Source: Nageia nagi (Eukaryota > Pinophyta). From it: 64,000 nt of DNA. The stretch spans positions 64,976,001 to 65,040,000 of the forward strand of contig JBITNC010000001.1 in NCBI GenBank assembly GCA_050084985.1, written 5' to 3'. A program made the translations under genes and the position numbers. Within the stretch, counting starts at the first letter, position 1. Every line of letters begins with the position of its first letter. The notes under the pieces are model-generated. The model did no database searches. It was not told the origin of the DNA and worked only from the letters and a program-made list of their open reading frames with translations. Below are positions 11,380-21,530 of the stretch, one piece after another.

Positions 11380-12600
11380 ATGATTAAAACAGAAAAGATG
11401 AATCTGATAAGGGAATCTGCCGAAGATAGCATAATGCCACCACAAGTACGATTTCCACCACCGAGATATCCAGGTGATTTCACGTTAACATATTTACAAC
11501 ATACATTTGATATTAATCTTTTAAATTATCTACAACTGACTATTCATGAACAATATGAAAGAACATTTAATATGTTTTGTGCTAGGAATAATGATTGGGG
11601 AGTCATTTTGTGTGGAAACGAAGTAAGCATTATTTTAGATCCACCAATCTTTTTCACCCATATGGAAAGAATATCACAAAGAATAATGGCTTTCTGCTTA
11701 CAATGGCCTTATGGAATACCTAAGATTGTCATAAATTGTCAATTAACTGAGTATTCACTTCTTCTAGCTAAAAGGAAATGTATTAAACAATTACTAAAAA
11801 GCCTAGAATGGATGGATGAAATCCTACATTATTTACCGCATAAAAGGGTGATTTATGACTTTTCAAATACTTTTGTGGCTTGTCCTCCTAGAACGTCACA
11901 ACAACAATATTATAGACAACTTCACAGATGTTCTCGCATGCAAATGCGACATACAATTTGGGAACGAAAGTTAGCTAGAAAGCAAGCTTTGCGTATTGTT
12001 GAACTCAAAATGATAAGTCAAATAAAGACCAAAAATGAGATAATCGAAAGACTGTCAAAAGAACATAGAGTACGGATTAATGGAAGTTATCTTCCAGAGT
12101 TCGAAAATAGGTATGACAAAGACATCTTTATAAAAGTCATTTGTAACGCCCCTACTCCTTTGTATTCAAAAGTTCTCTCCATGCCTACAGAAATACAACA
12201 ACAATTGGCCTTGATATTCTACAATACACGTGAATCTTACGGTTGGGAGGTCAAAATAAATAGATCTCAGGTTATTGTTTGTATCGACACATTTGAACTA
12301 TGGTGTTCTCCTCAATCGGAATACGATCTAATGATATATTTCTGTCTCCTGTGGCCCACAGAAAAGCCTAAAATCATAATTGATTGTACTTACAACCGGA
12401 CTTTAAGATATCAAGAACGAATCATCTTAATCACCCAAACTGTGACTTCCGAGCACTTAGATTATTGTGTTCCCGAAATTTGTCATAATCAAGTGATATT
12501 AGACTTCAGTTTTCTGTTTAGTTCAACATGTTGCTCATTTAATCCTTCGGCGGTTCAGACTCGATTTGAACGCATCACGAATAGATTTCCTAGAAATTAA
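11380..12600 (+). CDS. Gypsy-1 extra ORF: tandem two-domain protein of unknown function
   Basis: An intact 406-codon ORF starting at ATG 11380, 113 bp after the integrase stop and in another frame, so it needs its own translation route. I do not recognise the family. It contains two diverged copies of a domain of about 125 residues: copy A about residues 45-168 and copy B about 258-384 of the ATG-started protein. They share FCLQWPYGIPKIVINC versus FCLLWPTEKPKIIIDC, and RVIYDFSNTF versus QVILDFSFLF. A basic, probably helical linker (ERKLARKQALRIVELKM ...) joins them. No signal peptide or membrane segment is evident. A homologue with both copies is at 60115-61258 (minus) in Gypsy-2. Extra ORFs after integrase are known in plant Ty3/gypsy elements; whether this domain is described I cannot tell. 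Confidence 0.85.
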   Translation: MIKTEKMNLIRESAEDSIMPPQVRFPPPRYPGDFTLTYLQHTFDINLLNYLQLTIHEQYERTFNMFCARNNDWGVILCGNEVSIILDPPIFFTHMERISQRIMAFCLQWPYGIPKIVINCQLTEYSLLLAKRKCIKQLLKSLEWMDEILHYLPHKRVIYDFSNTFVACPPRTSQQQYYRQLHRCSRMQMRHTIWERKLARKQALRIVELKMISQIKTKNEIIERLSKEHRVRINGSYLPEFENRYDKDIFIKVICNAPTPLYSKVLSMPTEIQQQLALIFYNTRESYGWEVKINRSQVIVCIDTFELWCSPQSEYDLMIYFCLLWPTEKPKIIIDCTYNRTLRYQERIILITQTVTSEHLDYCVPEICHNQVILDFSFLFSSTCCSFNPSAVQTRFERITNRFPRN

Positions 12601-15353
12601 AAAAAAAAAAAATAGAAAAATCATAAAATCCTAAAACTTTGAAAGTCATAAAACACATAAAAATTATAAAATTATAAAATCTACCTAGATGGAAACATCT
12701 AGAGGTCACTTGGCAATTGGGTGCCCTGCCCTTGTATGATGTAAATATATGTTGCATGTCATTGTAAAAGTGGTTACTTAGTAAATGTGTAATGTGTGAA
12801 AAGGTCATGTTAGGATAATCTCCTTGTTATCACTACATTCACTTTGTCCTTTCTTTCATAAAGAAATAATATACCATAGATGATAGAAAAACATAAAGTT
12901 TATGTTTTTAGGAAAATTCATAAACTCCAAACACTTACATTAAAAAATTCGAGGAGAATTTGAATGAAATCATACTCAGAGATATTAAGAGTAAAAGATA
13001 TGTGTCTATCCTATTATTTGCTACATCCTGAATCTACGAATCATTTGAAAAAAAAAAAAAAAAAGAGAGAAAAAGAGTTACAGTGATTCTTGGGTGATTA
13101 CAATATCCTCTACCGGGGCTATGGATGCCTGACTGGCAGTAGAGCAAGGTTGTAACGAGATTGAGGGATCAATCCTCATCAGAACTATGGATACCTGTCT
13201 GGCAATGGAGCATACTTTACGAGTGGTGATACGTCTATTTTGGTTGGCAACCTTCTTCCCTATGAAATATATCTCAAGCCTATAGCATATGTACTAGCTT
13301 ATTAATGTCTCTAAGATATTTCATTTCAAAGGATCTAAGAAGGGAAATGAATCTCATTGCACACACTGGAGTTTATAGATTTTCTTATCAACATATCACA
13401 ATATTGTTTGATATCATTTTAGGTTATTAAATCCTAAAGATAAAGAAAGACAAGGTAGATGTTATAATAACTTGGTTGTTAATCTAAAATCACCTAATCT
13501 GTTTGTCACAGTTTGTATTTTGTTTATAACCATTTGTGTCATTTTGTTAAACCCATTTTGCACTATTATATCCTACTTTTGAACATTATTAAAATTTGCT
13601 TTTCTTTGGGAAAGATAAGAATGATTAGTTAATTGTTCTCTTGACCAAGACAAAGTTAATGTTCATATACATCCCGAAGTCACTAGCATGTCATGCTAAA
13701 CCATTTTCATTATTATCTATTACCTTTGAACATTATTAAAATTGCTTTTCTTTGGAAAGGATAGGAATGATTCTTTATTGTTCCCCTGACCAAGATAAAG
13801 TTAATGTTCATATACATTCCTAAAGTTACCATTGTTCCATGTTCAACCCATGTTAATTACATACCTATTACCTTTGAACATTATTAAAACCGCTTTTTCT
13901 TTGGAAAGGATAAGAATGATTCTTTATTGTTCTCCGGACCAAGATAAAGTTAATGTTCATATACATCCATAGATCACTATTCTGTCATGTCAAGTGGTTC
14001 TATTGTAAAATTGCCAAGTACGGAAGATGATGAGCTCTGATTCCGTAAAAAATACAATAAACCAAGGTATAGTTGATGTTCATGTACAGTTTGTTGTATG
14101 AAGTATTTTATTGTGAAATTGCCAAGTGTGGAAAATGATGCATCAGATTTCGTAAAATTTTAATAAAATATGTCCTTAATCTTGAAATTTAAAAGATTTA
14201 ATATTTGAAATTAAAAATTTAAATTCATTTCTTAAATGATGTACTAAAAAGATTTATTAAGTTATCATTAGATAAAAATACATCATATATATATCATCAA
14301 AATGGAAAATCAATGTTCCCCAGTAGATGTAACATCATCATGAGGATCGCCAGGATGCTCTGAAAATCCTCACCCCTAGTATATATACGAGGAGATATAC
14401 CCCTAGTAATAGATATCAAGCCTATAACATTTGTCCGAGAAAATATACCCCTAGCATTAGACTGAAATCGAGAAACTGAGGCTGCATGACAACTGTGATC
14501 AGAAAACCAGGTAGCTAAAATGTCACAGCCCTGCGATAATAATTCTGCTATCTCAAAATATTTGCCATGAAAACTGTTTTGTTTTAAATCTTTGCGTCTT
14601 GTATCGTTAAATCAAATGGATAATGATTGTTGATTGGCAACGATTCATAAGTAATCATTGGCGATTTATACTATTTGGAAATATACAAAATAAAGTATAT
14701 TTTATTTAAATATCTTAAGATTTATCTGTGCTTAGACGAAATATTAAAATCTTCGTTCACTAAGTGAACACATTATAAATCACATTATTTTTCGCCTAGA
14801 AGAATACTCCAATGTCACATGACTGCCAAATACATCGGCACATGAAGGACCAGTATTGAGTAAACTTACTAGGGAAAATGATTAAAATCGCTATTAAAAC
14901 AAGTCTAAACACAAGTAATTAAGATATTCATAGCAAAATATACTATTATTAATGTAGTATTTTTACTATATAAATCTATGATGATCACTTTACAGTCGTT
15001 AACAGTTATAAAAAATTGTCAACGATCCTTGACTAAGTCAAACACGAAAAACAGATCAAACCAAGTTTGAGCTCAGATATCAAAACAATCGTAGGATGTG
15101 AGAGATCATCTTGAAACCTCATTATTGGGACAAAAGATAACACTATTACAATTCATATACTAAAGAAAACTTATATGGTATAGGTGCGCGCAGACATGCA
15201 AAATGACATAACAGAAATGTCATACAACTGTCACACAAGCTCAATATGTCATCATACCGAAAATAGTCACTTCTGAAGTTATCAACTTTGTCAAACAGTA
15301 AAGCTTCTCATTATATTTTTTAAATTATCAACTCTACCTTTAGTTGATAATTC
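12601..15353 (+). other. Gypsy-1 3' untranslated region
   Basis: About 2.75 kb with no convincing ORF. A block near 13050-13270 (CTTGGGTGATTACAATATCC) is shared with Gypsy-3 (41860-42060) and Gypsy-2 (57980-58140, minus), so it is a family-wide conserved noncoding segment. The stretch 14300-15300 shows nothing else I can name. Confidence 0.7.
13570..13975 (+). repeat. Three tandem units of about 100-150 bp in the 3' untranslated region
   Basis: Units begin near 13570, 13717 and 13865 with CTTTGAACATTATTAAAA. They run through CAAGATAAAGTTAATGTTCA to ATATACAT. The third unit is shorter. Confidence 0.8.
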
Positions 15354-15368
15354 AAAAAAGGGGCAAAA
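15354..15368 (+). other. Polypurine tract of Gypsy-1
   Basis: AAAAAAGGGGCAAAA lies directly before the TG that opens the 3' LTR, the usual plus-strand primer position. It is preceded by GTTGATAATT, a sequence also found before the Gypsy-2 PPT. Confidence 0.85.
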
Positions 15369-15436
15369 TGTAGACACTAAAAATAAACACTATTACTAGG
15401 TCAGTGCGGGCCTTTAAGCTTTATCATTTATTTTTA

Positions 15437-16165
15437 GAATGTTATACTGGTTCTGGATCTTTGATCACTCCCGGATGATGTCATCAACTCCGGGACCCGG
15501 GCTTTTCTACAATTAAGCTCTATCATTTAATTTCGGAATGTTATACTGGTTCCGGATCTTCGATCACTCCTGGATGATATCATCACTTCTGGGACCTGGG
15601 CTTTTCTACAATTAAGCTCTATCATTTAGTTCCGGAATGTTATACTGGTTCCGGATCTTCGATCACTCCCAGATGATGTCATCACTTCTAGGACTCGGGC
15701 TTTTCTACAATTAAGCTCTATCATCTAATTCTGAAATGTTATACTGGTTCCGGATCTTCGATCACTCTTGGATGATGTCATCACTTCCAGGACCCGGTTT
15801 TCACTTAAAATATGAATATCGTTCTCCCCGTGATGTCATCATCAGAATTCCAGAATGTTATACTGGTTCCGGATATTTAATCACCTCGGGATGACGTCAG
15901 CATTTCCGGGACACGGGTTCACTTAAAATATGAATATCGTTCTCCCCGTGACATCATCTTCTTAATTCCGGAATGTTATACTGGCTCCAGATATTTGGTC
16001 ACTCCCTGATGACCTCATCATCTTTCGGGACTCGGGTTCAGTTAAAACTGTGAACTTTGTTTCCCCCCGTGATGTCATCGTCAGAATTCCAGAATGTTAT
16101 ACTGGCTCCAGATATTTGGTCACTCCCTGATGACCTCATCATCTTCGAAACCCAAACTTTTCCAT
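15437..16165 (+). repeat. U3 tandem array, seven units (3' LTR)
   Basis: Units start near 15437, 15535, 15636, 15736, 15854, 15972 and 16092. Unit 5 carries an exact TGACGTCA (15892-15899), where the 5' LTR has TGATGTCA (259-266). Other units carry TGATGTCA, TGACATCA or TGACCTCA. Confidence 0.9.
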
Positions 16166-16185
16166 AATTAAGCTTTTAATTTACT

Positions 16186-16345
16186 TCCAGAATGTGCTAT
16201 TTCCGGAATGTGCTATTTCCGGAACACTCACTTCTGGAACACTTATTTCCGGAACACTTATTTCTGGAACACTCACTTCCAGAACACTTATTTCCAGAAT
16301 ACTCACTTCCGGAACACTTTCATTCCGGAACGTTTTTATTTCGGA
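16186..16345 (+). repeat. Short-unit array of TTCnnGAA sites (3' LTR)
   Basis: Ten or so sites with middle bases CG, TG or CA, at 15-17 bp steps. The same array is at 555-715. Confidence 0.85.
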
Positions 16346-16700
16346 ACGCTTTTACTATTGACTCCGGCTTGTTTTGAACTCATGATTGCAGGTAAAGTAC
16401 CCGGGGTTTCAATAAAGAATTTATTATATTTCAAACATATATGAAACAGGTGTTTTTTCTGACCCTTATCATTAAAAAATGATAATAGAACGACCATTCT
16501 AATGTTAATATATAATCACTAAAAACTCGGTGACGATCCTGGAACAGTTAAACAATAAACAAATTTAAGTCCAAAATAGCCGAGTACGTCCAATTTGAAA
16601 TCATGAATGCAGATCGGAGATAATACCATATTCAAATTTAGGTTGGGAGGTTACCTGAAATCTTGGGATGATAAACAAATTAATAACAACCTATTGAGCT

Positions 16701-16708
16701 TATAAATA
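16701..16708 (+). promoter_or_regulatory. TATA box of the 3' LTR
   Basis: TATAAATA, identical to 1068-1075. In this LTR it would drive transcription outward into Copia-1. Confidence 0.65.
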
Positions 16709-17156
16709 CGAGCTCTGTATGAGAACGCGGGGACCCAATTTTTTTAATCTAGCGAAGCTCTGTCGAAATCAAAGCAGGAGATTATTCGCAAAATGGTTGT
16801 AAGCTTGATCAATAGCACATCTCATATTAATTATACTTCCATATTATGTTATTCATTGGATGATTAATATGTATGAATAGGTATGCTTTTGATGCTTTGT
16901 TCGTTTTCTGTGTGCAGGGTCAATACAGAAAGGGGACGACGGAAGTAAACGTAAAAGAGAACAACAAGGAATCGACAAAACACTTCAAAATTCTGTGAAG
17001 ATTACTCCAGTGCATACAGAGCTGATTGGCGATGACTTAAAGATTAGTTTGATGGCGATTCACCAGATAGATAATAAAGACGGATCGTTGTCCATCCATC
17101 CACATTGATTGTTATCGATTCGTAGCAATCGCTGTCAATACTGATTACAATAGATC

Positions 17157-17162
17157 AATAAA
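17157..17162 (+). terminator. Polyadenylation signal in the 3' LTR
   Basis: AATAAA followed by GCTCGCTTTTTTG, the likely 3' processing signal for the genomic RNA. Confidence 0.6.
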
Positions 17163-17304
17163 AGCTCGCTTTTTTGTATTCAAATACTTTAGAATATAGT
17201 ATCGTTATTATTATTGATGTGTATTGTCGAGTATGTTCATGATAGTTATGTTGAATGATTTATCTGTCTAAATTGCATTTTAGGTGCATAATTTGATGTA
17301 CACA

Positions 17305-18160
17305 CATAGCATCTACCAATTGAGAGTTAGAACTAAGAGATAAAGTGATTCTAGGAGAGGCTGGGATTGCAACACATTTACAATCCTCCATTTCAAACTT
17401 TTGCAAGATATCTAAGATATACTTAGATTGACTAAGATAAGCACAATCCTTGTATTGGTACACTTGCATACCAAGGTAATAGTGCAATAGACCAAGGTCT
17501 TTCATTTCAACAATTACCTTGAATTTGGATATGCACTCTTGTATGAGGGCTATATTATTCCTTGTAATCAATAGATCATCTACATAGAGAAGAAACGAGA
17601 TCAAGTCTTGTCCTTGGTTGAGCATATAAAGATCTATGTCATAGAAGCATTTAAAAAACTTAATATCCTTAAAGTACCATAAAATAGTTTTGTACCAAGC
17701 CTGAGGTGCTTGCTTAAGTCCATACAAAGACTTCTTTAACCTGCAAACAAAAGATTCTTTGCCTTCCATAACAAACACTTCTATTTGGTTCATGTAAATT
17801 TCCACATCTAAGTCACCATTGAGAAAAGCAATGTTAACATCAAGTTAAAAAAAAATTCATCCTTGACCTACTGAAAGAGCAGGGATTACCTTGACAGTAG
17901 GCATCTTTTCCACTAGACCAAAGTTTTTATCATAATCAACTTCGTATTTTGAGCGAAAACTTTAGCTACAATCCTTGCTTTGTATTCCTTAATCTCACTA
18001 ACTAGATTATATTTAACTTTATAAATCCATTTATTACCAGTCATATTTCATTCATTGGGATAAGAAACCAAATGCCATGTTTGATTCTTCATTAGAGCCT
18101 CATACTCCACATTCATTCAGCACTCATGCTTTGAAGCTTCCTCGAAGGATGAGGGCTCAT
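17305..18160 (-). pseudogene. Copia-1 reverse transcriptase (3' end cut by Gypsy-1)
   Basis: A copia RT read from about 18160 down. It shows MKNQTWHLVSYPNE, GNKWIYKVKYNL, KSLYGLKQAPQAWYK and the catalytic LLYVDDLLITRNN, then DLGLLHYYLGMQV and YILDILQKFEMEDC. The frame is open from 17805 to the junction, with breaks before it near 17820-18000. Sequence stops at ...QLVDAM where Gypsy-1 entered. Confidence 0.9.
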
Positions 18161-18189
18161 TATTGCTATCAATTTTAAAAAATTAAGAT

Positions 18190-18996
18190 TTATTAATGGT
18201 CATACTTCTTTGTGTTGGAGATCTTTGTTCCTTAAGTGACATATCCATATTAACATCCATCCAGTTAGGTGCAATAGAAGAATCATCACCCTCATCTAGG
18301 TTTTTACAAGAAGTAGACTCTTTAGAAAGTTCATTGAACTTCACATCCCTAGACACAAAGATTGCAATGGAGGAAGGCTAGTATAGCCTGTATTCGCTAT
18401 GTTGATTTTCATAAGCCATAAAGATACATTTTTTGGATCTCTTATCCAACTTCTTCCTTTTTTTTTTAGGAACAATAAAGGCATAAGCATCATAGCCAAA
18501 GACCCTAAAGTGAGATATGTTATGTTTCTTTCCTGTTCATACCTCATACAAAGTTTTACCTTCAATTGCTTTTGTAGGACACCTATTTAAGATGAAGATT
18601 ATAGTATTTATAGCTTCACCCCATAAGAAGGTAGAAAGATTTTCCAACATACATCTTACCATTTTTCAAATGGTTCTATTCTTCTTTTCATCTACACCAT
18701 TCTGCTAAGGAGTGTAAGGGATTATCATATGCCTCTTTATTCCATACTTGGTACCAAAACTTAATGAATTCATTGCTATTATACTCACCCCCATTATCAA
18801 ATCTCACCATCTTGATTTGGAATTCATACTGATTTGCTATCAAGGCTTTAAAATCTTTGAACCTATTAAAGGTTTGATCCTTGTGCTCTATAAGATAATC
18901 AAATATCATCCTGCTGAAGTCATTAATAAAGGTAAAGATATAAGATACTCCTCCAAGTGACTTAGTCAAAAATAGACCCATCAAATATGAATGCAC
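18190..18996 (-). pseudogene. Copia-1 integrase (C-terminal half, frameshifted)
   Basis: Core pieces are readable at 18996-18688: SLGGVSYIFTFINDFSRM and MVRFDNGGEYNSNEF (two acidic catalytic positions). The third acidic region is in the broken stretch near 18700. The integrase tail follows at 18690-18200. The zinc domain and gag-pre-integrase part are not recognisable upstream. Confidence 0.85.
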
Positions 18997-18999
18997 AAG

Positions 19000-19536
19000 C
19001 TAAAAAGGTTTAGTTGCAGTTATTACTTTATTTTTCTCAAATATATAGGCTATCATAAGAAATTATTTATCTAAAATATGGTTAAGCATATTTTTAGAAA
19101 GGTCAAACAAATTACCTTTACCAACTTCCAAACTCATATTCATTACGTTGTCTCTAAAAACTAATGTACCATTCATGAGGGAAGTTTCAAATATATAAAT
19201 CAATCACTAAGGCATTTTGATCACAAGATTGGAAGCTATACAAAAACCTTCAAATAAATGCTTTATTTAACATTCCATAAGATAAGATTTACTTGAACAT
19301 GACATCTTAATTATAGAAAGCCATAAGTCAACTTCTTTATAGAGATATACAAATTGTAAATAATGCCAACTTGACCAAGCTACTAGTCAAGATACAAATG
19401 ATGGATGAAGGTAGCATTAATCTATAACAAAGATCTAACTTCCATCAATGCACAAATACATTTCCTAGTAATAGAAGTAAATTGGCATTTATCCATGAAT
19501 AAAAAACTTACTACTAATGGAAATAAAGTGACATAA
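19000..19536 (-). other. Copia-1 decayed segment between integrase and leader
   Basis: No gag core or zinc knuckle is recognisable. One open stretch on the minus strand near 19060-19175 reads MNGTLVFRDNVMNMSLEVGK, which I cannot place. This may be a deletion that removed gag and protease. Confidence 0.5.
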
Positions 19537-19903
19537 GGTGAACCTTTTCAATTATGAAGAAGGGAAAACCTTTTTAAACACTCCATCAAATTTTCAACCA
19601 TAGAGAAGGGCAAACCTTTTTAACCACTCCATCAAATGTTAACCATGGAGAAAGGGTGAACCTTTTAACTACTCCATCAAAATTTATCTGCTCCATCAAA
19701 ATTTGTAACTATGGAGAAAGGTGAACCTTTTAACTACTTCATCAAAATTTACAACTATGGAGAAGGGAAAACCTTTTAACTACTCCATCAAAAATTGTAA
19801 CTATGGAGAAGGGTGAACCTTTTAGCTACTCCATCAAAATTTGTAACTATGGAGAAGAGTGAGCCTTTTAACTACTCCATCAAAATTTGCAACTATGGAT
19901 ATC
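19537..19903 (-). repeat. Minisatellite, about seven units of 56 bp, in the Copia-1 leader
   Basis: The unit is of the type GAACCTTTTAACTACTCCAT CAAAATTTGTAACTATGGAGAAGG. Copies near 19600-19900 are the most alike. No spacers vary as in a CRISPR; the whole unit is repeated. Confidence 0.85.
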
Positions 19904-20367
19904 AACAAGTGCACTATCATTATTTAGCAAGAGTTTTCATCCAATCAAGGATATAAAAACAATTCATAATTATATAAACTAATGTGCACATTTTCATCAT
20001 AATCCATTAAAAAAATGATCATTTGTATAAAATATTTTCATCATAATTGCAAACTTAATCTTTACATAAGTAAAGATAATCAACATGTGCTTAATTGAAA
20101 AAATAAGATGCAACTCTATGTTTAAAAAAAATTTCCCTTTGCAAAATACACTCCCCTTTATAATAAAAGAATCAAAATGGTTAGTAATAAAAGCATAATT
20201 TTACAATAAACATGGTAGGAGGGAGATTATTCCTTCAAGCCCTTTTTACCTCAACAAAGTATATGGAGAGGGAGATTATACTTTCAAGCCTTTTTTACCT
20301 CAACAAAGTAGATGGATAAAGAAGAGAAATAGACCTTCAAGGATATTGAAGAGAAGTCTCCAAGAAT

Positions 20368-20380
20368 AGCTCTGATACCA
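20368..20380 (-). other. Primer binding site of Copia-1
   Basis: The minus strand reads TGGTATCAGAGCT, complementary to the 3' end of initiator methionine tRNA, two bases after the LTR end. This is the standard copia primer site. Confidence 0.9.
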
Positions 20381-20382
20381 CT

Positions 20383-20877
20383 TGATGAAATTAACCTTTT
20401 CTGAATTAACTTCTAATTTACCAAAATCTTAAGAAAGAACTTACAACATCAACATAATAGCATGATAACTAAAATCAATCTCACAAATAACACAAGATAT
20501 AAAGTGGTTCTTCCCTCCTTGGGAATACATCCACTAATTAAGATCTTCTTATTCTCAAGGACCTTGCTTACATATCTCTCCTCTCTCTCTAAACTCTAAA
20601 CCTATAGCAAAGCTTGCATAACAATTATATGATATGAGAGGGGGTTCCTCTCTATTTATAAGAAGAAACCCACTCTTTAACCTCCCTTTCACCCAAGGGT
20701 AAGGTTAAAGATATTCTTATATTTAATCCATTTTTTATATTTAATCCCTTACCTATTTTTAATCATTTTTCCATTTTTATTCCCTTAATGCTTTAAGGTA
20801 TCTAAAGATACGTTAAACATTAAGTGAATTTATATTAAAGATAAATATTACACAATATTACATTACAAATTCTAACA
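20383..20877 (-). repeat. Copia-1 5' LTR (495 bp)
   Basis: On the minus strand it starts TGTTAGAATTTG and ends TTTCATCA. It aligns well with the Copia-2 LTRs (for example CTCCTTGGGAATACATCCAC). It includes a CTCTCTCT-rich stretch and ends directly before the PBS. Confidence 0.9.
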
Positions 20878-21530
20878 GAAGGTGGAGTTACCCAACTGAT
20901 CTAGGAAAATGCATGGGCAAAGTTACCCAATGGGTGGGAGAATTTTTGTATATTAATATATTTGTAAATACTTAAATAAGGTATTTCTATGAGGGAAAAT
21001 ATAATGCTATGAGACCAATTTGAGAGCATGGGAGAATACTCTAAGATGATGTCGTGAGAGCATTGAAAAGGGTCCTGAAATAGTTATATCTATCTTTGTA
21101 ATCATCCATTGTAAGCTTGTGTGAGAGGTTGCATAGTGAGAGTGTAGATCTCTTGTATACGTGTACCATTGGTTGGAGGAACTCAAGGAGGATTGCTTGT
21201 AGTAATATTCTAGTCATGATACAGTGGCTATGTTATGAGGGAGAAGAAGCTCATGAGAGATAATGTTGGAGTGATGAGGAGAAGATGTTGCAATTGTATA
21301 TGTATGTTGTTGATGGACTCTTCATGGATGTACATTGTATTTTTATTATTAATACAATGAATACTAGGGCCAGTGTTTTTCTGGGGATGTAGCCTATAAT
21401 ATTGGGTGAACCTCATCATATGGTTGTGTTCTTGTATTGCATGATTTTATTTTCTTCTGCTGTTATTGCTCATGTATGCTTGATCATGACAAGATTGTTA
21501 AGGTCTATTGTTAATAGAAGGAACCCAACA
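20878..21530 (+). repeat. LTR fragment of an older copia-type element, host of Copia-1
   Basis: The sequence begins GGTGGAGTTACCCAACTG and ends GAACCCAACA, with GGATGTAGCCTATAATATTG before the end, a layout typical of plant copia LTRs. It starts exactly at the Copia-1 LTR edge, so Copia-1 probably inserted in it and the LTR start lies left of the window. No PBS follows 21530, so it is a solo or truncated LTR. Confidence 0.6.

Larger units (their letters stand above)
1..17304 (+). mobile_element. Gypsy-1: Tat-type Ty3/gypsy LTR retrotransposon, 5' end outside window
   Basis: A near-complete element: partial 5' LTR (1-1671), PBS, leader, gag, pol in the order protease, RT, RNase H, second RNase H, integrase, then an extra ORF, a 2.7 kb untranslated region, PPT and a full 3' LTR of 1936 bp. 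The second RNase H plus extra ORF place it in the Tat lineage (family knowledge). By eye I counted about 14 mismatches over about 910 bp of the LTRs after position 760, so the insertion is the youngest here. The 3' junction cuts Copia-1 inside its RT/RNase H region. The expected target duplication on the right is CATAG (17305-17309), but its partner lies left of the window. Confidence 0.95.
15369..17304 (+). repeat. Gypsy-1 3' LTR (complete, 1936 bp)
   Basis: It starts TGTAGACACT and ends GTACACA. It matches the 5' LTR over 15635-17304. It contains the seven-unit array (15437-16165), the TTCnnGAA array (16186-16345), TATAAATA at 16701-16708 and AATAAA at 17157-17162. Confidence 0.95.
17305..20877 (-). 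mobile_element. Copia-1: 5' part of a Ty1/copia element, cut by Gypsy-1
   Basis: Read on the minus strand: LTR (20877-20383), PBS (20380-20368), leader with minisatellite, integrase relics, and RT up to the Gypsy-1 junction at 17305. The rest must lie left of the window beyond Gypsy-1. It is the same family as Copia-2 (close match over RT, LTR and PBS), but I see no gag between leader and integrase. Confidence 0.9.

Noticed and set aside
19537-19903. CRISPR-like look of regularly spaced repeats (also 54735-55110 and 55640-55850)
   Set aside because: Whole units repeat without unique spacers, they lie in copia leaders, and the DNA is plant nuclear.
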